Part shown: positions 13,295-19,370 of the stretch, in pieces | Layout: every line of letters begins with the position of its first letter | How positions within the stretch are numbered: the stretch's first letter is position 1 | Assembly (NCBI GenBank): GCA_910586875.1 | Contig: CAJUJI010000039.1 | Span: forward strand, 1-19,370 | DNA: 19,370 bases | From: an uncultured Anaerotruncus sp. | GTDB lineage: Bacteria > Bacillota > Clostridia > Oscillospirales > Ruminococcaceae | Direction: 5' to 3' | Position numbers and translations under genes: made by a program | Notes under the pieces: model-generated | The model's input: only the letters and a program-made list of their open reading frames with translations | What the model was told of the DNA's origin: nothing | Database searches by the model: none

Positions 13295-13401
13295 CCCTTT
13301 TATTTTTCAGGGGTTCGTAAAGCCTTGTACATATACAGTTCATAAAATCATGCGATAATGCTAAAATCACACGGCAAATTCCGGCAGAAACAATCAGCCA
13401 C

Positions 13402-13430
13402 TTGCCTAAATTGCTGTGATAGGCTATAAT
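13402..13430 (+). promoter_or_regulatory. Sigma-A promoter of the M23 peptidase gene
   Basis: TTGCCT (13402-13407), a 17-nt spacer and a perfect TATAAT (13425-13430) lie 118 nt before the chosen start codon. The rest of the 253-nt gap is A/T-rich with no other clear signal. Confidence 0.72.
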
Positions 13431-13547
13431 AGAACATGAAAAGTTGGACACTTGATATTTGTTAGAATATTTCAGCCGCTCGTTGGACTTGACAGAACGG
13501 TTTTGAGAATTAGAAAAGGACATCCGCACAGAAAGGAGAGGATGTGT

Positions 13548-15464
13548 TTGGCAGAAGGGCAGGGCCAATTGCCAGAGGAGCAGGATCAACTAGAAAAAAA
13601 CAGCCAGCCAAACGCTTCTGAACCGGCGGAGCAAGCGCCGCAGGCGAATTCAGATGCACAGGCGGCGCTTGAAATAGAAACAGCTTACACCGCTTTGGAG
13701 CAGCCGCAGACGGAAGCTTTTGAGCCGGAACCGGAGCAGCCGCAAGGCCCAGGAATATTGGAACGACTGGGCGCTTGGTGGGCTTGTCTTTTTGCGTCCT
13801 CCTACGATTTTTGTTACTATGTGGGAATTCAGCTGCTGCGCAGAACCCGCAGCAGCCGCCGTTGGCTGGTGCACACGGCCGAGCAGACCGCTAAAAATGC
13901 TGTACACAAAATTCAAAAGGAATGGCGGTCGTTCCGTGTTGGGCTGCGCATTATGCGGCGCGGCTTGTTCGAGCCGATGCACAACCTGCGCGAGCGCCAT
14001 CGGGAGCTTTTGCAGGAGGCGGCCGACGCACGCCGGCGCAAACAGCGGGTATTTACAACGTATTTTCAGGTTTTTTGGCATCTGGTGCGGATTGTCTCCC
14101 GCGCGTTCGGTTTTATCTTTAGCTATGTTGCGCCAGTAGCAGCAATCGCCTTTTTGGTGGTTGTGATACGCCAGTATACCCATCAGCCATTGGCGTTGCG
14201 GTTGGAGTATAACGGTGAGGAGCTGGGCTATATCTCGGATGAATGGGTGTTTACCCAGGCGCAAAACGAGGTAAAAACCCGCATTATCAGTGAGGCATCG
14301 GTTACACCGGAAAATATTGTGCCCAGCTTTGAGCTGACGGTGGTGGATCAACAGGAGCTGCTCACGGTTGACGATCTGACCAACATTCTGATTCAGCTTT
14401 CCGGCAGCGACTTGCAGGAAGCATACGGTCTTTACATACAAGGGCGCTTTGTTGGCGCGGTCGAGGATGGCGATGGACTGGTATCCTATCTGGATGAGCT
14501 ATTGGAGCAGTATACCAGTCCTGACGCGGTGGATGAAACGGTGCAGTTTATCAAGCGCGTGCGGGTAACACCGCTCAGCCTGTACCCTATCTCGTCGGTG
14601 AAGCCGCTCGAGGAGGTCCTTGAACAGATTAGCCGCGAGGAGCGCGGCGAACGGCGGTACACGGTCATCTCAGGAGACACGCCGATTCGAATTGCACAGA
14701 AAAATGGATTGACCTTTAGCGAGCTCAAAGCGCTGAACCCGAATGTAGATGTTTCGCTGCTGCCGGGGGACGAGCTGTTGATTTCTCAGTCGGTGCCTTA
14801 TCTGGGCGTCAAGGTGAGCCGCAGGGTGATTGTGGAGGAGGAAATCCCCTACCAGATTAAACAGGAGACCAATCCAGACCATGATGTTGGCTGGACGGTC
14901 ACGACGCAGTCGGGCGAAACTGGTTTGCGTCAGGTGGTTTACGATGTAACCATGGTGGATGGTTTGGAAACCGAACGCAGGGAGATTTCTCGTGATGTCA
15001 TCAAACAGCCGGTTGAGCAGATTATTCAGGTTGGCGGCAACCGTCCGCTGCAATTTATCCCATCCAGCTCAAACGGAACGGTGCCAAAGGGAACCTTCGG
15101 CTGGCCGACCTCGGGTGGCTCGATTACCACCGGCTTCCTGGGCTACTACGGTCATACAGGATCGGATATCACCTGGCCTGGCTGCTATGGCGGACCGATT
15201 TACGCATCGATGGACGGCGTGGTAACGGTGGCGAAAACCACCTACTGGGGCTACGGAATCCACTGCTATATTGATCACGGTGGTGGTGTACAGACCCTTT
15301 ACGCGCATATGAGCCAGATGTATGTACAGCCTGGACAACAGGTCAAGCAGGGCGAGCTCATTGGCTTGATCGGACGTACCGGTAACGCAACTGGTCCGCA
15401 TCTACACTTTGAAATCCGTATGAACGGAACACCTGTGGATGCAGCACCCTATCTTTATGGATAA
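13548..15464 (+). CDS. Membrane-anchored M23 family metallopeptidase with LysM and G5 domains
   Basis: This 638-residue protein is probably a cell-wall endopeptidase. Residues 1-75 are Gln/Glu/Pro-rich and cytoplasmic. A basic region and one membrane segment (about 186-207) follow, placing the rest outside. The outer part has two small repeat-like segments (about 217-345), a LysM domain with YTVISGDTPIRIAQKNGL (371-388), a G5-type domain (about 417-497) and the peptidase domain. The zinc and catalytic residues are all present: HTGSD (His536, Asp540), His587 and HLH (His618, His620). It should bind peptidoglycan and cut peptide cross-links during growth or sporulation. TTG at 13548 is preferred because AAAGGAG (13532-13538) is 9 nt away; ATG at 13542 would be only 3 nt away. 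The frame stays open upstream to 13452 without a ribosome site. Confidence 0.9.
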   Translation: MAEGQGQLPEEQDQLEKNSQPNASEPAEQAPQANSDAQAALEIETAYTALEQPQTEAFEPEPEQPQGPGILERLGAWWACLFASSYDFCYYVGIQLLRRTRSSRRWLVHTAEQTAKNAVHKIQKEWRSFRVGLRIMRRGLFEPMHNLRERHRELLQEAADARRRKQRVFTTYFQVFWHLVRIVSRAFGFIFSYVAPVAAIAFLVVVIRQYTHQPLALRLEYNGEELGYISDEWVFTQAQNEVKTRIISEASVTPENIVPSFELTVVDQQELLTVDDLTNILIQLSGSDLQEAYGLYIQGRFVGAVEDGDGLVSYLDELLEQYTSPDAVDETVQFIKRVRVTPLSLYPISSVKPLEEVLEQISREERGERRYTVISGDTPIRIAQKNGLTFSELKALNPNVDVSLLPGDELLISQSVPYLGVKVSRRVIVEEEIPYQIKQETNPDHDVGWTVTTQSGETGLRQVVYDVTMVDGLETERREISRDVIKQPVEQIIQVGGNRPLQFIPSSSNGTVPKGTFGWPTSGGSITTGFLGYYGHTGSDITWPGCYGGPIYASMDGVVTVAKTTYWGYGIHCYIDHGGGVQTLYAHMSQMYVQPGQQVKQGELIGLIGRTGNATGPHLHFEIRMNGTPVDAAPYLYG

Positions 15465-15469
15465 AAGGA

Positions 15470-15501
15470 GAGGCGGCCCTGCATACTGCACGGGCCGCCT
15501 C
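15470..15501 (+). terminator. GC-rich hairpin after the M23 peptidase gene
   Basis: GAGGCGGCCC (15470-15479) pairs perfectly with GGGCCGCCTC (15492-15501); TGCA/TGCA extends the stem with a single bulge. It begins 5 nt after the stop codon. Only CTTGC follows, so it is a terminator without a good U-run, or an mRNA-stabilising 3' structure. Confidence 0.5.
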
Positions 15502-15503
15502 TT

Positions 15504-15547
15504 GCAAGCGCATGGCGTCCAAATCTACGATTTGGCACCGCGCTTGC
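15504..15547. other. Second, larger stem-loop in the gap before the AI-2E gene
   Basis: GCAAGCG (15504-15510) pairs with CGCTTGC (15541-15547), and an inner stem CCAAATC (15519-15525) pairs with GATTTGG (15529-15535) around TAC. Together with the hairpin just before it, about 80 nt of the 233-nt gap is structured. It does not fold as a tRNA. Function unknown. Confidence 0.35.
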
Positions 15548-15621
15548 TGCAACAGCTCTGGACCAATGGCGCTCAGACCAGCGCGAAACGGTAAAGCTTT
15601 TATCTGCTGCCAAAGAATTTT

Positions 15622-15649
15622 TTGTGTGCTACTGCGATTAGGCTAGAAA
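15622..15649 (+). promoter_or_regulatory. Weak candidate promoter for the AI-2E permease and cls genes
   Basis: TTGTGT (15622-15627) and TAGAAA (15644-15649) are 16 nt apart, about 50 nt before the TTG start. The gap after the hairpins needs a promoter if the peptidase transcript ends there, but the boxes are poor. Confidence 0.25.
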
Positions 15650-15697
15650 AGCAGGGAACACTTGGACTGATACATCATTTGAAAGTGGGGAGATTTT

Positions 15698-16855
15698 TTG
15701 CTGCAAAACAGGAACAATCTGCGCAATCTTTTTTTGATCGCGGCAGGGATTGTGTTATTGAATTGGAGCTTACAAAACCTGGCGCTGCTTTCACGTTGGC
15801 TCTGGGCGGGGATCGGACTTCTCACTCCATTTTTGCTGGGGCTTTGCATCGCATTTATTCTAAACGTACCGATGAAAGCGTTGGAGGCAAAATTGTTTGC
15901 TCCCAGCGCTACCAGACGTACAGCGGCACTCCACCGGATTTGCAGCCTATTGCTGACCATTCTGTTGGTGCTGTTGCTGCTCATTTTGGTTGTGTTCATC
16001 GTTTATCCTGAGCTGCGCGACACCGTTCGCCTGCTGAGCAACCGCATCCCTGGCTTTCTGGCACAGGCTTCGCTTTGGCTGGAAACACTGAGCCAAAAGC
16101 ATCCGGATTGGGACATCCAGCTTGCCAGCCAGCTACAGCAGATCAATTGGGAGGAGATCGGCAAAACGCTGTTGGGCTTTTTGCAAAACGGCGCAACCTC
16201 AATTTTAAACTCTACCTTTAATGTGGCAACCTCGGTGTTCAGCGGTATTTTCCATTTTGTGCTGGGGCTGGTATTCGCTATTTACCTGCTTTTGCAGCAG
16301 GAAACGCTGGGCCGCCAGCTAAAAAAATTGCTGTATGCCTATCTGCCGGAAGCGGTTTGTGACCGGACCATTTATATCGGCCGGCTTTCCAACCGGATCT
16401 TCTCCAACTTTTTGACAGGACAATGTTTGGAAGCGGTCATTTTGGGGGCGATGTTCTTTATCGCTATGTCGCTGCTGCGGATGCCATACGCGCTGATGGT
16501 TTCGGTGCTGGTCGCATTCACCGCACTGATTCCGGTGTTTGGTGCATTCATCGGCTGTGGAATCGGTGCCTTCCTCATTTTGGTCAACAGTCCTTTGCAG
16601 GCGCTTTGGTTTGTTGTGCTGTTTTTGGTGCTTCAGCAGATCGAGGGAAATTTAATCTATCCCAAGGTGGTGGGCAGCTCGGTAGGATTGCCCGGTATCT
16701 GGGTGCTTGCGGCGGTAACGGTTGGCGGCAGCGCCTTTGGGGTGCTGGGAATGCTGGTTATGGTGCCGCTGATGTCGGTAGTATATGCGCTGGTGCGTGA
16801 GTCGGTGCACAGACGGCTATGCTGTCGGGAGATCCCTGCTGAAAAGTACCGGTAA
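15698..16855 (+). CDS. AI-2E family transporter (PerM/YtvI-like permease)
   Basis: This 385-residue integral membrane protein has the AI-2E/PerM pattern. Two N-terminal helices (about 8-25 and 33-53) are followed by a helix near 75-100, then an amphipathic soluble stretch (about 105-165). A cluster of helices follows, ending in the family signature IEGNLIYPKVVGSSVGLPGIWVLAAVTVGG. Despite the family name, members transport varied cargo, including ions; the substrate here is unknown. Start is TTG at 15698, 5 nt after GGGGAG (15687-15692); no in-frame ATG nearby has a better site. The cardiolipin synthase gene begins 14 nt after its stop, so the two form an envelope-related operon. Confidence 0.9.
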   Translation: MLQNRNNLRNLFLIAAGIVLLNWSLQNLALLSRWLWAGIGLLTPFLLGLCIAFILNVPMKALEAKLFAPSATRRTAALHRICSLLLTILLVLLLLILVVFIVYPELRDTVRLLSNRIPGFLAQASLWLETLSQKHPDWDIQLASQLQQINWEEIGKTLLGFLQNGATSILNSTFNVATSVFSGIFHFVLGLVFAIYLLLQQETLGRQLKKLLYAYLPEAVCDRTIYIGRLSNRIFSNFLTGQCLEAVILGAMFFIAMSLLRMPYALMVSVLVAFTALIPVFGAFIGCGIGAFLILVNSPLQALWFVVLFLVLQQIEGNLIYPKVVGSSVGLPGIWVLAAVTVGGSAFGVLGMLVMVPLMSVVYALVRESVHRRLCCREIPAEKYR

Positions 16856-16869
16856 AAGGAGGCTGCGCT

Positions 16870-18405
16870 GTGAAAAAATTGCTGCAAATGTTGTTTCAGC
16901 GGGTGGTGATTGTCGGACTGCTGATCCTGCTGCAAATTGCAATTTTGGTTGTGATGGTGCTGCGCTTCGACGATTACTTTGTGTATTTCTATGCGGTCTG
17001 TATTGCAATCAGCCTGTTCTCGGTGCTGTATATTATCAGCAATAAAGAAAACCCTGCGTATAAAATCGCATGGATTATCCCCATTATGTTGGTTCCTTTT
17101 TTTGGAGGGCTCTTTTATTTGCTATTTGGCGGGCAGCACCTGAGCCAGCACGAATATAAAAAAATGCACAAAATAAGCGAGCATTCTAAAGCTGCGTTGG
17201 TGCACCCGCAGCCTGTCATGGAAAAGCTGCAAGCGCTGGACAACACCGCAGCCTTGCAGTCAAATTATATCTATCGGATGGCGTACAGCCCCCCTTATGA
17301 GCACACATCCACCGAGTTTTTACCGATGGGTGAGGTGAAATTCCAGCGGATGCTGGAGGAGCTGCGCAAGGCCGAGCACTATATCTTTTTGGAGTACTTC
17401 ATCATTCAGGAAGGAAAGATGTGGAACTCGATTCTGGAAATTTTGGAGCAAAAGGTACAGCAAGGGCTGGATGTGCGGGTAATGTACGATGATCTGGGAT
17501 GTATTCGCACATTGCCGGATGATTACGCCCGCCGGCTTGAGGAAAAAGGGATCCAATGCTGTGTATTCAACCGCTTTATTCCGGTGCTGTCCTTGCGCTT
17601 TAACAACCGCAATCACCGCAAAATCTGCGTGATCGATGGGCATACGGGATTTACGGGCGGTATTAACCTTGCGGATGAATACATTAACGAATATCCTAAG
17701 CATGGGCATTGGAAGGATTGTGCAATTCTGCTGCGCGGGGATGCCGTGTGGAGTCTCACGGTGATGTTTTTGTCCATGTGGGATTACATCCGCGATGTAG
17801 AGGAGGATTATTCCCAATTCCAGCCGAATGTTTATTTACATAATCGGGTGGAAAGCGACGGTTTTGTGCAGCCGTTTACCGATACGCCATTGGATGACGA
17901 AGCGGTAGGCGAAACGGTTTATATGAATCTGGTTTCGCGCGCAAAACGGTATGTCTATATCAATACTCCCTACCTGATTTTAAGCTACGAGATGAATAAA
18001 GCACTTTGCACAGCTGCAAAATGTGGAATAGACGTGCGGATTGTGACGCCGCATGTGCCGGATAAATGGTATGTGCATCCGGTCACCCGCGCCTATTATG
18101 CGGAATTGGTCGAGAGCGGCGTTAAAATCTATGAGTATACGCCAGGCTTTATCCACGCAAAAACCTTTGTGGTGGATGACGAATATGGCGTGGTAGGGAC
18201 CATCAACCTTGATTACCGCAGCTTGTATCTGCATTTTGAGTGTGCAGCGTGGCTGTACCGGTGTAGCTGCATTGCGGACCTGCGCGAAGATTATTTGAAA
18301 ACACTAGAGGTCTGCGAACAGATCACCGTGGAAGCCTGCCGGAAAACACCCTGGCTGGTGCGGCTGGGCAGGTCGATTTTGAAGGTGTTCGCCCCTTTGA
18401 TGTGA
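16870..18405 (+). CDS. cls: Cardiolipin synthase (phospholipase D family)
   Basis: This 511-residue protein matches bacterial Cls in length and layout. Two N-terminal membrane helices (about 12-32 and 36-56) are followed by a short hydrophobic hairpin (68-87), then two PLD domains. Both catalytic HKD motifs are intact: His249, Lys251 and Asp256 in HRKICVID, and His429, Lys431 and Asp436 in HAKTFVVD, each followed by a G-x-x-N segment (GGINLAD, GTINLDYRS). It condenses phosphatidylglycerol molecules into cardiolipin at the membrane. Start is GTG at 16870, 7 nt after AAAAGGAGG. It ends just before a strong two-way terminator. Confidence 0.95.
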   Translation: MKKLLQMLFQRVVIVGLLILLQIAILVVMVLRFDDYFVYFYAVCIAISLFSVLYIISNKENPAYKIAWIIPIMLVPFFGGLFYLLFGGQHLSQHEYKKMHKISEHSKAALVHPQPVMEKLQALDNTAALQSNYIYRMAYSPPYEHTSTEFLPMGEVKFQRMLEELRKAEHYIFLEYFIIQEGKMWNSILEILEQKVQQGLDVRVMYDDLGCIRTLPDDYARRLEEKGIQCCVFNRFIPVLSLRFNNRNHRKICVIDGHTGFTGGINLADEYINEYPKHGHWKDCAILLRGDAVWSLTVMFLSMWDYIRDVEEDYSQFQPNVYLHNRVESDGFVQPFTDTPLDDEAVGETVYMNLVSRAKRYVYINTPYLILSYEMNKALCTAAKCGIDVRIVTPHVPDKWYVHPVTRAYYAELVESGVKIYEYTPGFIHAKTFVVDDEYGVVGTINLDYRSLYLHFECAAWLYRCSCIADLREDYLKTLEVCEQITVEACRKTPWLVRLGRSILKVFAPLM

Positions 18406-18420
18406 TCGCTCCTTTTGGTG

Positions 18421-18462
18421 ACATAAAAAAAGAAAGCCCTCCAAGGCTTTCTTTTTTTATGT
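18421..18462. terminator. Perfect 18-bp bidirectional terminator
   Basis: Bases 18421-18438 pair perfectly with 18445-18462 around CTCCAA. The stem carries seven A on one side and seven T on the other, so each strand gives a GC-containing stem followed by a U-run. It lies between the converging cls and cation transporter genes, 15 nt after the cls stop and 11 nt after the stop codon of the other gene. Confidence 0.92.
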
Positions 18463-18473
18463 GAAACACATCA

Positions 18474-19370
18474 TCAGGTATAAGATTTTTCCACCGTGAC
18501 CACCGCAAAATAATTTTTCCCTAATGCGCGCACCTTCTGGCGGATCTGCTGCGCAACCTGTGCATCGGTCAATCGGAATTTGAACGGAATGGTCGCCTCA
18601 AAAATCAGGTTGGTATGGGTCGGCCCCTTTACCATCCGAAAATCATGAATCGAAATTTCGGCGTCAATTTCTTTCATCTGCGCCTTGACCTGGTGATAAA
18701 TTGCCATCGTTTCCTCATCGTTAACCGCGATAGGGTCCATATGAATGGTTACATCACAGTGAAATTTCTCACGCAGCTCCATCTCGATCAGGTCAATCGC
18801 ATCGTGCATGACCAAAATATCTCTGTCACAGGGGATCTCTGCATGAAGCGATATGATACAGCGGCCGGGCCCATAATCATGAACGATCAGATCATGCAGG
18901 CCGATGATCTCCTCATGCGCCAATACAATGCGCGCAATCTCCTGCACAAATGATGCGTCCGGCGTCTGCCCCAGCAGCGGCGACAGGCTATCCTTCGCCG
19001 TATTCCAGCCGGAGTACAGGATAAACAACGCCACCAACAGCCCGATCCAGCCATCCGCCTGCCAATTGGTAAAATGCTCGGCCAGCGCTCCCAATGCCAC
19101 CGCAGAGGTTGCCACCGCGTCGGTCAGGCTGTCCATGGCAGTGGCCTTCATCGCAGTCGAATCAATCCGCTTGCCTAAATTCCGGTTGAAGTAGCACATC
19201 CAGCATTTCACCAACACCGACAGCACCAAAATTCCAAACGAAACCAGGCTGAACGCCACCCGCTGCGGATGCAAAATTTTTGTGAAAGAGCCTTTTAGCA
19301 GCTCCACCCCCACCAGCAAAATCGCCATTGAGACCGCCAATCCTGCGACATATTCAATCCGCCCATGCCC
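18474..19370 (-). CDS. Cation diffusion facilitator family transporter (N-terminus outside the window)
   Basis: The frame is still open at the window edge, reading GHGRIEYVAG just before the hydrophobic LAVSMAILLVGVEL. This is the CDF hallmark H-P-x-G-H-G-R-x-E-Y at the start of transmembrane helix 3. About 75-90 N-terminal residues, with the first metal site, are therefore missing. Visible are helices 3 to 6 and the second metal site region MKATAMDSLTDAVATSAVA, with Asp residues in DSLTD. The long cytoplasmic C-terminal part begins at HDLIVHDYGPGRCIISLHAEIP and continues with a second domain of about 80 residues. CDF proteins export divalent metals such as Zn, Mn, Fe or Co by proton exchange. 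The metal cannot be read safely. It ends convergent with cls at a shared terminator. Confidence 0.92.
   Translation of the reverse strand, partial: GHGRIEYVAGLAVSMAILLVGVELLKGSFTKILHPQRVAFSLVSFGILVLSVLVKCWMCYFNRNLGKRIDSTAMKATAMDSLTDAVATSAVALGALAEHFTNWQADGWIGLLVALFILYSGWNTAKDSLSPLLGQTPDASFVQEIARIVLAHEEIIGLHDLIVHDYGPGRCIISLHAEIPCDRDILVMHDAIDLIEMELREKFHCDVTIHMDPIAVNDEETMAIYHQVKAQMKEIDAEISIHDFRMVKGPTHTNLIFEATIPFKFRLTDAQVAQQIRQKVRALGKNYFAVVTVEKSYT

Noticed and set aside
13650..14441. 263-codon - strand frame opposite the M23 peptidase gene
   Set aside because: No ribosome site, low-complexity composition, and the + strand has a clear domain chain.
15504..15547. tRNA-like fold
   Set aside because: No acceptor/CCA region, no T-loop consensus and no anticodon arm of proper length.

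Overview
The window reads as chromosomal DNA of a low-to-middle GC Bacillota bacterium, most likely a gut-type Clostridia (Oscillospirales-like) organism. The evidence is strong AGGAGG-type ribosome binding sites, several TTG and GTG starts, an RNase Y gene, a threonyl-tRNA synthetase behind a T-box leader, and an M23 peptidase with LysM and G5 domains. The family assignment is inference; no rRNA or other phylogenetic marker beyond thrS and rny is present.

Region 1 (1-7400, + strand) is a catabolic and uptake locus for a small sugar acid. In order it holds a DUF1537-type acid-sugar kinase, a class II aldolase/decarboxylase overlapping it by 14 nt, a complete TRAP transporter (dctP, dctQ, dctM), a DhnA/LacD-type class I aldolase, and an IolC-like PfkB kinase. 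The likely logic is capture of an organic or sugar acid by the DctP lipoprotein and import through DctQM. Two kinase/aldolase pairs would then phosphorylate and cleave it towards DHAP-level intermediates. No dehydrogenase or isomerase is visible, so either the entry steps lie outside or the substrate is already a keto acid. A convergent RraA-family gene (7720-8448, -) may belong to the same pathway.

The intergenic gaps of region 1 carry degenerate palindromic repeat elements. dctQ lies between two inverted arms (about 3130-3250 and 4000-4153) that share the same order of modules. A related compact element bounded by similar ends fills 7447-7646. This architecture is the most unusual feature of the window.

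Region 2 (8500-13300) is housekeeping: rny on the - strand and thrS on the + strand, diverging from a 573-base gap. That gap holds two good sigma-A promoters, a rny leader with mutually exclusive hairpins, and the thrS T-box with its terminator. A small unrecognised membrane protein follows thrS.

Region 3 (13300-19370) concerns the cell envelope: a membrane-anchored LysM/G5/M23 peptidase behind a good promoter, an AI-2E family permease, and a cardiolipin synthase 14 nt after it. A perfect 18-bp bidirectional terminator separates these from a convergent cation diffusion facilitator gene, which is cut by the window end.

No rRNA, tRNA, CRISPR array, transposase or phage gene was seen.
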